A stretch of DNA of 64,000 nucleotides, taken from NCBI GenBank assembly GCA_029876055.1, contig CM056874.1, forward strand, positions 1,860,001 to 1,924,000. The letters run 5' to 3'. The notes beneath the pieces are model-generated. The model searched no databases, had not been told where the DNA came from, and saw nothing but the letters and a program-made list of their open reading frames with translations. This DNA is from Madurella fahalii (lineage: Eukaryota > Ascomycota > Sordariomycetes > Sordariales). The number at the start of each line of letters is the position of its first letter. Position 1 is the stretch's first letter. Made by a program: the position numbers and the translations under genes. Shown piece after piece: positions 32,401 to 42,914 of the stretch.

Positions 32401-33267
32401 CCAAGCTCTACCTCTATAAGCCTTAATTACAGCGCCTTTAACGCTACAACCCACTGTACTACAGTAGTGCTTCAGCTTCCTTTGGTTAGTTACTAACCTC
32501 TGCTATCGTAGTGCACCCACTATACTACAGTGGTGCCTTCTTTGCTTCAGCTGGCAAGCTACTAGTCTCTGCTACTCAACAAGCTTCCGTTGTATTTGCA
32601 GTGCTACTGCAGGATTGCTCTGGGCGTTTACTACAGGCCTATAGAGCACTGAGAGCACTGTATTACAGGCCCGCTCCAACTCCAAGCTTCAATAATTTAA
32701 TATAGCGTATTAAGAACTAATGCAGTATACGAGATGTAATGGGTAAGGCAATTTATTTAACTAAGTAGACCTATTTTAAAAGTATATAGAATATAAGGAT
32801 AAGAAACGAGTTGTGAGAGGCCGTTTGCTATATATACACAACTGCATTACTCTGTTCAGAGGAAGCTAGAAGATTCCAGAGCTGTTATAGACCCTGTTAT
32901 AGGTTAGTATTGTAGTTCGTAGGTATATGCTTACTTTCTTAGAAATAGCTTCATTTAGGGATGTAATGCATAAACTATATAGGCTCAATTAGCAGTGTGT
33001 ACTAGGTGCTTGCATTAACGGATCTTCTAATTATTAGCGCAATGGTTCCTGTCCTGCTTGTAGTACAACTTGTAACGCAGGGCTGTGGATATTCGAGGGG
33101 GTGGTGGAGGTGGAGGAGGCGAGGTGGGATGGGAAGGCGGTTACGGTTTCTTATTGATCAGGGGTGAGATTTTCTGTATTTGGAGCATATTGCGTTGGAG
33201 TTGAAGCTGGTTTGGTACATTGATGAAAGATAGAAAACTAGTGATAAGCGAATGGCTGTTCCCAGAC
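32401..33267. other. Intergenic; short internal duplication
   Basis: Two related stretches (CCCACTGTACTACAGTAGTG at 32450 and CCCACTATACTACAGTGGTG at 32517) suggest a local duplication. Otherwise it is the 3' flank of the tyrosinase gene; a polyadenylation site is likely in 33060-33200 but not identifiable. Confidence 0.4.
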
Positions 33268-34620
33268 TCAGACATAGACATGGCAGAAGACGCCTCCGAA
33301 TCCACCCAGGTTGTCGTGGGCTTCCAGGACGGGGACGGGGCCCAGGTCTGTGAGCCATTTGAGGTCGACTTTCCTGCTTGCGCCGTTCCCGCCGAGGCTC
33401 ACCTGGGCGTTCACACGCGTGTCGGGGTCCTGCATCTGCCAGATCCACCAGAGACGATCCAGCGCGGCGTGATGGAAGTAGAAGATGGGATCGCCAGGGG
33501 AGACCATGGGGTCGCCGCCGGGGTCGCCGCCAGAGATGTAGTGGCCCGCGTTGTGGATGCCCCAGTTGTAGGGATCGCTCGCATTCCGGGGCGGGGTCAA
33601 CAGGGTGTTGTAGAAGCTGTTGATGTCCTTGGACTTGGTGATGAGGTCGTACATTTTTTGTGCCGTCGCGCCGAGGGCTATCGTCGGGTTGACATCGCGG
33701 CGCATGCAGCGCGGGTTGTAGCCGCCGCCGCTCGGCAGAGGGTTCCTCGGTACGTTGTTCATCATCGGGGCGCCGGGGCCGATGTTGGCTCGGTAGCTGT
33801 TGATACGTTAGACAAAGATAAGAACACACCCTAAAACTCACTCTTTGAAAGGACCCTTGGTGACGCATCCACCTCCGCCGGCAGACTTGACCATGCCGCC
33901 AACGCCCATGCGGACACCGAGGTAACCGGGATCGGGATCGCCGTTGCCGCCCATGCTGGTGGCATTGCCATTGAACAGGGCTGAATTTTGGGGGTCCTTG
34001 GTGTAACGGTCGTAGTTCATGTACGGGTGGTATCCTTTGTAGCCACACTCATTACGAAGCGCATTCTCGAGCGCAAGGATGAAGAACTTGTGGGCGGGAA
34101 AGAGGCCGATTGTATCGTGCAGAGAACCGGCATTGGTGAGATGATATGCCATGAAATCGTCGTACCGGGTCCGGGCTCCCGGGAACTGGTCCTTGGGTGC
34201 CTTGGACGGTGCGTTCATGAGACAGAGCGTGGCGTTAATGAAGTCGAGTCTCTGCTCGTTGGTCATGTCGCCCCTGTCGAATCGAAAATTAGAGCACTGG
34301 GAGAGAGAAGCTGACTTTAGGCCACCATACCACTCTCTCCGGACACCGGCCGTCTCCAGCGTGCAGCCGTTGTTCTTGCCTGCAGCAATCTTCTTAGTCA
34401 TGTATTCATCAACCTTGGTCATAGTCGCCTCCTCCAGCTTGTCGACAATATCCAGTGGATAGAAACCGTTGCGTTGCCTGGGGTGAGCCCATCAGTTCCC
34501 GTCACTCAAATGCTGAGTCTGACCCACTTACACGGCGACCTTAGTTCTCCAGTCTCTCTTCTGCACGGTCGCCGCTAGGACCGCGGGTAACAGGACGGAA
34601 ATACACCAGATGGACCGCAT
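33268..34620 (-). CDS. Secreted tyrosinase (type-3 copper oxidase), 403 aa, four exons
   Basis: Oxidises phenols/catechols to quinones. Spliced exons on the minus strand are 34620-34532, 34477-34316, 34273-33842 and 33796-33268; introns are 54, 42 and 45 bp (GTAAGT..CAG, GTCAGC..CTCTAAT..CAG, GTGAGT..GTCTAAC..CAG) and the sum is in frame. Residues 1-17 form a signal peptide (MRSIWCISVLLPAVLA), followed by a dibasic KR site at 21-22. CuA ligands: His128, His136 and His145 (RYDDFMAYH, SLHD, FPAHKFF). CuB: His309 and His313 (HNAGH) and the HH pair at 336-337 in FYFHHAALDRLWW. All six copper ligands are present. Odd points: FPAH where most fungal tyrosinases have PWH, PYMNY where they have PYWDW, and no Cys two residues before His136, so no Cys-His thioether is expected. 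It is short, without the long C-terminal lid. Upstream intergenic DNA is shared with a divergent secreted-protein gene. Confidence 0.93.
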
Positions 34621-35179
34621 GGTGGGCAGTTACTCTGTGACAGTGACACACTGCTGTCCTTGTTTCGCAGAACTGAGAAACCTCACCAACATCTCGGACC
34701 CAAGGGCTTTTGTAAGACAAACACTCGCCTCCCCGGATCAACCGAGGGGCAACCGTTTCCCTTTTTCCCATATGGCTACCTTAACTGGAAGCGATGAGTG
34801 GACTGCGTATCCAGGGATCACTTTAGCACCCAATGATCGCTGTGTGGGGTATTTTCCGATTAAATTGCCTGGATGCTGGTGGTCCCGGCATATGGTTTCC
34901 GGCTATAAGGTTCCGCGCCATCTACGTGCGCCTCTACCGCCAACCCCACCTGCTCCAATAACGGTACCAAACAAACAATATGTTAAATTAGTGGCGTTAC
35001 GTGTTCCGTCAAGCCCTTCTCGTTTAGCCGGCAAGTTCGGCAATCCCAAAGTTGACGCCAATGCCAGATGTGTCTGTTATATATGAGACCCAGCCACACC
35101 GCACACCAACTCCTGGTCAAATCGGTAAGTGGATGTAAGCCTCTGGGTCTTAATCCTCGGTTTGAACCTCGCAAACAAC
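34621..35179. promoter_or_regulatory. Divergent intergenic region between tyrosinase and small secreted protein
   Basis: 559 bp between two start codons pointing away from each other, so both promoters lie here. A TATA-like TTATATATGAG is at about 35075. GGTAAGTGG at 35124 could be a donor for a 5'-UTR intron of the plus-strand gene. Shared regulation is inference. Confidence 0.45.
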
Positions 35180-35738
35180 ATGCGCGCGGCCACTTCTTTT
35201 GTGGCTCTGCTCTATGGAGTGGCCTTAGTGGATAGCTGCGCTGAAAGTTTCGGATCTCATTCGTATTGGAGGATTGATGACTTGGTGCTGAAGGTGTACA
35301 ACTGGGACAATGGGGGTACCACGGGCACGTTTGGGTTCAAGTCTTATTACTCGGGGACAAACATGACGGTGGAATGCCTGGCCAAGGACGTCGACCTGGC
35401 GAAGTTGGGTGATGCGTGGTCTAAATGCAACAGCCCTGGGACGGAATTCCAGCTCGATTTTAACGAGTTAATCTTATCCTTGAAAGAAACGTGGACATGT
35501 TCGGGGTGAGTATACTTCTATCTCATCCTCGGGCTTGGGCCTTCAAGTTGCGCTAACATCTCCGACTCATTGTAGAACGTCTTATAGTGCGAATGCGACA
35601 GGGGCCATGATGCTGCACGGCTGCTTAGACAATGACACAGAAAAAGGAATTGAGTCGGATTGCAATGTGATGGAGTTTGAGATGGCGGCCAACGTAACCG
35701 GGGGGTCCCCAACGGTTCCACCAGGGCATGACCACTGA
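35180..35738 (+). CDS. Small secreted Cys-containing protein, 162 aa, two exons
   Basis: Exons 35180-35505 and 35576-35738; the 70-bp intron has GTGAGT, GCTAAC and TTGTAG. I chose the ATG at 35180 because an upstream in-frame start would place extra sequence before the signal peptide (MRAATSFVALLYGVALVDS, residues 1-19). The mature part has Cys at 20, 66, 83, 107, 125 and 138 and N-glycosylation sites at NMT61, NAT115, NDT128 and NVT148. It is rich in aromatic and acidic residues and ends PPGHDH. The spacing (C..W-x-x-C..F..L..W-x-C..G-C) is reminiscent of beta-rich fungal secreted proteins such as the Alt a 1/AA1-like group, but I cannot assign it. It could be an effector or cell-wall protein; function unknown. 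Confidence 0.8.
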
Positions 35739-36550
35739 TGGAATGATCGGGAAACCGCCAGATGTGATATACTTACCTAGATCAGTAATATCTCGTAGCT
35801 TGGCACGAAAATCCCCAGCACACGCCATCTATTGAATAGCAAGTGTGTACCGTGATTTAGTGGGCTAGTATCCCTAGGATTTGTATGCATATGTTAATGC
35901 ACATTGATGGGTTGCCTTGATACTGAGTTTTGGAGTTGAAACCTTGTATTTTTGAAAAAGGCACCCATTTTGGCATCTTTATGTATCGGACTAATTCCGG
36001 GCCCTCTCGGCTAGGGTGGAAGCAATTCAGCTTGCTGTAGCGCAGCCTGCCGAGAATGGTACTTAGGGTGAGTAAGGGTGAGCCGAGTCTGAGCCAAGGT
36101 AAGCAATGATATGTGCGGGAAGTACGAAAATGGAAACTGTCAAAAAGGGTTATGTGTCAAAAGGGTCAGGAAGCTGGATCCTAGATCTGCAAAACACGAA
36201 CCCGGATCAGTGTGATCCGGATTAGTGCGACTCGGATAAGTGTGATCCGATCTCTCGGAGACCCGTCAACTCTGGTCTCCGTGGTCCAGGAAATTGGTAA
36301 TAAGAAGGAAGTTCACCTCCGTTAGACAAGGAAGAAAAGAAGACATCCTCAATTTCCGATCCTGAATTTCCATCCTAAATTTAACTCCGAACGTTCAGAG
36401 GTGCTGTGCATCCGACAGGAGCTCTAGGTCTTATACTGAGCTAGACGACGAGCTGGCATTCTAGGCTACTATCTACGTAGATGTTCAGTTGGACGGCTGG
36501 TATACCCGGCGACCTCAGTCTAGTGCTTTAATAGCGCCGTCGGAGGTAAT
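35739..36550. other. Intergenic with GATC-type palindromes
   Basis: No gene seen. 36193-36262 holds three near-palindromes (CGGATCAGTGTGATCCGG and variants). Similar GATCAC..GTGATC motifs occur in LTR-R, so this may be a fragment of an unrecognised repeat. Confidence 0.4.
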
Positions 36551-36911
36551 TGTGAGGATCAAGGATCCAAGGGCAGTAAGACCAGAGCGACTGGGTACGA
36601 GTAGTGCACACGCAACGCAGGAGCAGAGTGCTCGTTAGAGGTGGAGTGGTGGTCTCATTGAACTCTGTCTCTCCCCTAAGCCCTGTCTTCCATCCTCCTC
36701 TTTATGCCATGGGATGACAGCGTCTGGACTCACTTACCCCGCTCGCTGCCCCCTCTTCGTTCTTGCTTATGCGCTCCTTCAGCGCTCATCTGACGCGATA
36801 TCTGCGACCTTCTGGCCTAGCGTTGTTGTTGCTTCTGGGAACCCCGCCGACGCTGCGGCTCCGGGGCTTCCGTCCCGCGCCAACGCCGACCCTACCCGGC
36901 CGGTTCTCACA
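36551..36911 (+). mobile_element. LTR-like repeat, family T (copy 2)
   Basis: 361 bp, TGTGAGGATCAAG to CCGGTTCTCACA, homologous to 32077-32400 with an extra segment near 36820-36875. Flanks GTAAT/CTTAC do not match. The two copies bracket the tyrosinase and secreted-protein genes in direct orientation. Confidence 0.65.
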
Positions 36912-37652
36912 CTTACTTACTACGTAAGCAAGCGGGCACAATTGAGGGCTCTCATGGACTCTTGTCGGGGTTGTTGTACGTATGGTAGAAAGGAAGTTGT
37001 GATGGTAATGGTGGTGGTGAGTTGGCAATGATAGAAAAAAAGGCGGTATAGGCAGCGGAATTGAATTCGGCTTAGTGTACACGCACGGGCCATTTTTAAG
37101 TGGGGCCATAGTATAGGAAGACGGTTGCTATAGTACGAAAAGGCTGTCTCAAAAAAAGTCCTGTGCTACCCCAGGTGATTACTCCTTTTTTCCTGCTTCT
37201 CACCCCTGAGTTCGGTGAGATTTTCGTGTATAGCTACCGCCCAATCGGCCCCCATTGAACTAGCTAGCCACCACGTCCCGGCGTAGTACATCGCTATCTA
37301 CATGCGCCACCTCCTCCAACTCCAATCTAGATATAAATTAATTAGACAACCCTGGCTCCAACCGGCTCCACTGTGCTATCACACTCTACGTATTGGAGAG
37401 TACTTAGCATCTGAACTCAGGTGAATGTAGTGTAACTAGTAGCGTAGCGCCAGAGGATATATCCAAGGCAAATTAATTATAAAGCTCAAGGCATCCACTC
37501 AGCCCCAACGCAGCCCTGCTCTATATTATAGCGAACAATTCCGCTTTCCCCATCCGATATATCAGAATGAAAGAATTGTATTTCCAAGATCAGACAACTT
37601 AGCTACCTCCTTAGAGAATTGTCACTCCCGTCGATATTTGTTTGTCTATACA
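36912..37652. other. Intergenic, upstream of membrane protein gene
   Basis: No gene recognised; presumed promoter and 5' UTR of the gene starting at 37653 in the last few hundred bases. Confidence 0.4.
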
Positions 37653-39813
37653 ATGACTCTAGCACCTTGCCTATACGGTTTCGTTAGTGAAGCTGAGGAG
37701 TCGGCCGGGTCGCCTTCTTCGTTTGCACCTTACCGTACCGGACCTGGCCGTCGTCTCTTCCGAATGGATATAGCCTGGCGATTTGCGAGCGCTATTGTAT
37801 TCGGTTGCCTTCTTACTGTTATCCTTTATATATTCGAGAAAATAGGTGACCTTGATACTACCCAAAAACGTGGCTTCAATGTTCTTACTATCATGTTCTC
37901 GGCCCTTGTGAGCTTGTCGTTAGGCTCCCTCCTCGGGTTGTTGGGTGGAATGCTTCGTTGGCCCCTATTGGCGTGGGAGGAACATACACCACTAGAAGTA
38001 GGTTCAACATTTGCATTTTTCTAGTATAAGTGTGGTGGATATATCACTAAGCAGGTAAATACTGACGTCTACTTTGAGATTGATATGGTGCTAGGCATCC
38101 CGAACCCTAGTGGATCATTCAGGCTGATTTGGCATCATACTATAAATCGGTATTGGCGATGGACACGAACGACGTGGGCTGTGCTATTCTACTTGCTCGT
38201 GAATCTCCTCGGCAGAGTAAGCATTGCAGCACTTGGGTTGGCGTATAGTGTGAATGAGACTCCTCGCACCGAATACCCGGTCATGGTCCCAGATTGGGGC
38301 TCTCGAGCCTGGCTCAGTACAACAGAACACAATACCCTCAGTCTCGAGAGTTACAGTATGCTCCCCAGCGATTGTATATAATTACAAGGTTTTTAAACTA
38401 ACTGAAGGTACCAGAGAATTGGAATAATTATCTAAGGATGGCGTTACCAATGTTTACACCAGAATTCAGCTATACAGATACATCGTCCTATAATATGAGG
38501 AACATAAGCGGAAGAACTCTAGACCGGAGGGTGGAAGGCAATAACGTTACATACTCGTACGTCTTGAAGGAGTATCGCTATGTTGAGGAGATCTTATCTA
38601 CGACATCGGTATTACACAGTTCAGCAAGTTGTATCGGGAGAAAGGTTTATAATAATACGGTATACGAAGATGGAAGGCAAGTCGGAATGTTCGGTAAGTA
38701 ATATTGGCCCTGGGCGACGGATGCACAGGTAGCAAATCAAACTTACAGCTGATTTCCTCTGCCTCACATCTAGAGTACGGTACGCAACCTGAGAGTAACT
38801 TGACATTCTTAAATGCTGCTCAGGCCATCTGCCAAAATAGGCTGATGGCGTTTCTGTGGGCCGAATGGCAGCCCGACGGGTTCAACACTCACAACGGGGC
38901 TTGCTCTAGAACATGTATTAAATCTATTGATGAGTCCGGCAGCTGGTATCTAGGCCTTTTGGCTAACATTTCTCTCTTCACAGATCTTTGGATGGAGCAA
39001 CCACTTTTAATCGATTTAGATAGGCCTGAGGAATGCTGGGCTAGCTTTTACGAGTGCACAACCTGCCTCATGGACCATGATACCAAGGCCGCTCCCGAGA
39101 CATTGCTTTTCAACCGCCACCCGACTCAAAATGCCTCCGTTGGTGCCGCAGAACTTCTCTACTTCGGCGTGCACGGAGGTGGAGCCATGACCACCGGTGT
39201 CAGCTCCGTTATGGAATGGAAGTGGAAGATTTCTATCGCTGAGTATCCTGTTGGCAGCGACCTCGAAATTCAACCCATCGTCACCTTTCCAGAGGCGGAT
39301 ATTGGTTATAATGCATCTTGGGTTAAGGATAGTATACCATTGGAGGCCGAACTCCATATCGCAAATGCAGCAGCGCGCCTCCCGATTGCCATCGTGATAG
39401 GCGCCGAAACGGAATTACCGCGTATAGAAAAGGTAGCAGGGGCCACCGAACGCCATATTGCTACAGTCGTCCTAGAAGTAAGGTGGGACAGGGTCGCAGG
39501 CATACTCGCAGCCATCTTAACCGGGCAGGTAATAACAATTGCAGCTACTATTTTCTACTGTCGCAAGGTTATCCTCCAAGACCACGATAGCTTCCTTCCT
39601 ATCGCACGGCTCTTGAATACGGCCATAAAGCATGCCCAAGGAAGGAGTATCGACACAAAGGCTGCGATTGCAGCTCAAATCGAGGTTAGCAAAGGATACT
39701 CCAAGGGTGAAAGCAGGCGGATGAGGTATGGGACACGGCACCGGGATGGCGTCTATAAGGTGGACCTGTGGGACGACGTTGAGAATAACTTCCCTGAAGC
39801 CAAGTATAATTAG
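37653..39813 (+). CDS. Multi-pass membrane protein of unknown function, 654 aa, four exons
   Basis: Predicted exons are 37653-37997, 38055-38355, 38415-38693 and 38774-39813; introns are 57, 59 and 80 bp with GTAGGT, GTATGC and GTAAGT donors, and the joined length is in frame. Start: the first ATG, at 37653. Transmembrane helices at about 41-62, 74-100, 156-180 and 546-571. Between TM3 and TM4 lies a ~365-residue domain rich in Cys and N-glycosylation sites (NET, NIS, NVT, NNT, NLT and others), probably extracytoplasmic. An 83-residue basic tail follows TM4. The motif LRWPLLAWEEHTPLE, then NPSGSFRLIWHH, resembles an uncharacterised family widespread in ascomycetes (from memory, unverified). 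The third intron could alternatively end at 38728 (35 bp), which I consider too short. No RIP. Confidence 0.82.
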
Positions 39814-39946
39814 ATGACGTAGGGTTAAGCAGGTCACTTTTGTCAACAGGAATGGTGAAAAACTCGTTATCTCAATTCAGCATCAGATACTTCTAGTCTG
39901 CAATGAATCAGTATTGTATCGGTTGGTAGTCACCAGAATCAGGAAT
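39814..39946. other. 3' flank of membrane protein gene
   Basis: Short AT-rich spacer; the terminator is presumably here. Confidence 0.3.
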
Positions 39947-40140
39947 TGTTACGTAGGATTTCAAAAATAAGATAAAAATGGTGGTCAAATTCACGTTTTT
40001 TCTCTTCACTGTCAAGAGTGCGGGAGCCCAGTAATATATTATAGGAATGGGCCAGTATCCCGAGAAGGTTCCAGAATCCTGGGATCATATGACCCCTTGG
40101 ATCCTGGCCGTCTGACCCATCTGAGCTCCTACCACGTAAC
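39947..40140 (+). mobile_element. Short LTR-like repeat, family U (copy 1)
   Basis: 194 bp beginning TGTTACGTAGG and ending CCACGTAACA (inverted termini TGTTACGT/ACGTAACA). Homologous to 41550-41738 in the same orientation. Confidence 0.65.
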
Positions 40141-40189
40141 AAGTGCCCGGGACTGAATTGAAAAAACAATGCCCCCATTGTACCTCCCA

Positions 40190-40625
40190 ACTATCAGAAC
40201 CCATTGTACCCGTCGTCGTATCCGTCGGGTCCATCGTCATACCCATCGTATCTATCAGGTCCATCGGATCCATCCCATCCATCGACGTATCCATCAGATC
40301 CATCCCACGCAACTGCATCATACCTATCGTGATGCTCGTCCCTGTCATCTTTGACAAGAGCGTCATATTCAGTCCGGGTATTGTCAGAGCGGTCAGCGCC
40401 GTCAGGGCCGTCGTCAGGGTAGTCGGGATAGTCAGGGCCGTCAGTGCCGTCAAGGCCGTCGAGGTCGTTAAGGTAGTCGGAGCCGTCAAAGTCAGAGTAG
40501 TCAGAACAGTCAGGGCCGTCGTCGGAGTAGTCAGGACAGTCGGAGCCGTCGTCAGGGTAATCAGGCAGTCAGGGCAGTCAATGCCATCAATGTCTTCAAG
40601 GTAGTTAGGGCTATAAAGCCGTCAG
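40190..40625. repeat. Degenerate 9-bp/15-bp tandem repeat region
   Basis: Repeats of GTCAGGGCCGTCGTCAGG and of ATCAGGTCCATCGG with many variants. The minus strand is open for about 120 codons as an Asp/Gly/Tyr-rich polypeptide (DYPDDGSDCPDYSDDG type), and other frames are also open because of the repeat. Confidence 0.65.
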
Positions 40626-40769
40626 GGCCATCCGGGCTATCAAAGCAGTCAGAGCTGATCTATAATATCATATAAAAATTCTGTCAAATTGTTTGTCATC
40701 CGGGCTGATATCAAGCCCACAAGTTCCTGGTATTCCTCTGTACCCTGGATCCTAGCTCCGAAGTCTGAC

Positions 40770-41230
40770 AGGCTCTCCGTTGGTTGTTGTTGCTGACGTT
40801 GTTGATGACGTTGTTGTTGATGGCGTTGTTGTTGACGACGTTGTTGGGCCGGGCGGTGGCTTTGAAAGATGTGCCCGATCAGGAGGTGTCTCTTGTCAAA
40901 GGTCTGGCTGCAGCGGTTGCAAGTGTGTAACTGGGCTGAATCTGACTGCAGGGCCGTCGAAACTAATCGCTAGGCTGGCCGGGCAAGCGAGGAGGCCAGG
41001 CGAGGTTGACTGAGTTGTCAGATCGGATCACTGGGGCGGCCGGGCGGGTAAGGTCGACTGAACTGTCGATCAAACCGCTGGGGCGGCCGGGCAGGCGAGG
41101 TTGACTGAGCTGTTGGATCCGATCGCTGGGCTGGGTAGGCGGGCGAGACCGAAGTCAAATCTGACTGGGCCGGCCGGGCGGGCAAAGCAGGCCGGCGGGC
41201 AAGGTTGACTGAACTTGACTGCGTTCTGGG
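40770..41230. repeat. GTT-type microsatellite and about 60-bp GC-rich repeats
   Basis: 40775-40852 is a (GTT/GAC)-rich run. 40970-41225 contains four to five units of GGGCGGCCGGGCRGGCRAGG with TTGACTGARYTG between them. Confidence 0.6.
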
Positions 41231-41549
41231 GGTTCCATTCAAGAAAAAAGAAAAAGGAAAAAGAAAAAGATAGTATCTAGGAGCCGGGCCGGAGCTGAAT
41301 TTAACTGCAAGGTTGATCAGGTCTTACAGTCGAATCCAACGGAGCAACGATGTCCTGATCGATATAGATCGGAAGAGAAACGACAACAGGCCTAGCGAAA
41401 GGGTCGTCGCATTGAGCGAAGAAGGCGTGTATCTTCACCCGTCAGGATTGCGTATCTTCACGCAAGGGATGGCATCGTGTATATTTACACGGGAGATTGT
41501 CGTCAGGTTCGAATTCAGCCGTCAGGCTGACCTGGTAGTCGGCACCACT

Positions 41550-41738
41550 TGTCGCGTGGGAATGGAAAGAATAAGATCAGAATTCGCTGTTGTCTATCTT
41601 CACTGTCAAGAGTGCGGGAGCCCAGTTATATATGACAGGAATAGGTCAGTACCCAGAGAAGGTTCCAGAATCCTGGGATCACATGACCCCTGGGATCCTG
41701 GCCGTCTGACCCATCTGAGCTCCCACCACGTAACAGTC
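41550..41738 (+). mobile_element. Short LTR-like repeat, family U (copy 2)
   Basis: 189 bp, TGTCGCGTGGG to CCACGTAACA, about 85 percent alike to 39947-40140. The pair could bound a 1.8-kb element filled with minisatellites, but outer flanks (GGAAT/GTCTC) do not match as a target duplication. Confidence 0.6.
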
Positions 41739-42238
41739 TCCATCTACAACTCGGTAGATATTCTAACTACTTCTATCTCTCTCTCTTCTCAAAGGTATTT
41801 TCGGTTTATAGGATTTAATAGTCGAGGTACTTACTCAGTGACAAAAACTAAGATCTTAGTTGATAATTACTTCTAGTAGTCTAGGTTACTTAGCTCCTTT
41901 GGACTAAAGTCTCTGTCTCTACTAACTACTATTGGAAGTAGGATCCTCTCGCCGATATACAGCTCAACTAGTCCTACAGACTAGTATCTTGCAGGTACGT
42001 AGTAGCTTATACAACTGATAATACTATGATCTCACTCTTCGCGCAACTGGTCGAAATCACCGGTATCTTGTAGAACCGCTATAGGTACTCGAACCTGTAT
42101 ACCGAGGTCATTACTACCTACTCGAACTCTATCAAGATTTTTCACTGCTGCAGTACGCAACTCGGGCAAACCGCCTCCACTAACTAGACCTATATATCTA
42201 GCGTCCAACACTTCTAAGAGAAATGAAGTTCAGTATAA
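41739..42238. other. Intergenic, nothing recognised
   Basis: AT-rich, no frame or repeat identified. Confidence 0.4.
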
Positions 42239-42485
42239 TATAACGGTCCTAGGAGTATATTGCAACTATCTAGTAACGACTCTACGAGTACACTAAACTT
42301 AAGGAAAGAAGGAAAGAATAGAAGATTCTAGAGATATACAAACCCTCTGATTTAGGGCGAGTGCGGTAGTCCGGGCACACTATAGGCGTGTTCTGGGAAT
42401 AGCTTTATTTAGGAGGTTCGGTGGTCTGTGCTTTAGGGAGTAGGCCGAGGGTTGCCGAGGTCTACACTAGGCTCAGCCTATCACA
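42239..42485 (-). mobile_element. Solo LTR of chromovirus family 2
   Basis: 247 bp; plus strand TATAACGGTCCTAGGAG to CAGCCTATCACA. Homologous to the LTR at 53599-53857, which abuts a chromovirus-2 pol. No target duplication visible. Confidence 0.7.
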
Positions 42486-42619
42486 AAGCTGACTAACGTT
42501 CTATTAACAACCCTATCGAGGAAATGATATAGTATAGCGCTATCCTAGTCTTGGATATACTGAATTCGCTAACAACTATAAGTTAGAGAGTGTCAAGCCT
42601 CTGTTATAATATATAGTGT

Positions 42620-42870
42620 TGTAACGAGAGTCTCCAGACGAAGGTCAGGAGGACCCGCTGAATGATGCTGGATGATGTCACGATACAGGATAGATAAGAA
42701 CCCCGTGAGGGAACTCTCTTACGCGGGGCACTTCTGATCCGTAAGGATCAGTCTCTGTGTAATTGATAGGAGGCTGTTCACCAAGATATCGCCTGCTGGT
42801 CCAGGTCTTTTCGGTATCAAGATATCGTGGTCTATCTCCCTCAACGTGTTCCTAGAACAACCCCTTTATA
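42620..42870 (+). repeat. Chromovirus-1 5' LTR (copy C)
   Basis: 251 bp, TGTAACGAGAGTC to CCCCTTTATA (final CA changed to TA). Confidence 0.93.
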
Positions 42871-42914
42871 ATCCTGATCCTTCTGTTCTACCGTTGGCCG
42901 AGATGGCACCTACG

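Noticed and set aside
33158..34048. 296-codon minus-strand frame over the tyrosinase
   Set aside because: Out of frame with the copper-binding protein; Arg/Pro/His-rich shadow of GC-rich coding DNA.
34264..34324. 52-bp version of the second tyrosinase intron starting GTGGCC
   Set aside because: It would shift the reading frame; the 42-bp GTCAGC..CAG intron keeps frame and gives a family-like sequence.
34610..35086. 158-codon plus-strand frame between the tyrosinase and the secreted-protein gene
   Set aside because: It begins antisense to the tyrosinase signal peptide and fills the shared promoter region; no domain, no splice structure, odd composition.
38694..38728. 35-bp third intron in the membrane protein gene
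   Set aside because: It keeps frame but is below the usual minimum for fungal introns; the 80-bp alternative ending at 38773 also keeps frame.
41313..41876. 187-codon plus-strand frame
   Set aside because: Runs across the LTR-like repeat 41550-41738 with no family resemblance or splice sites; likely chance.
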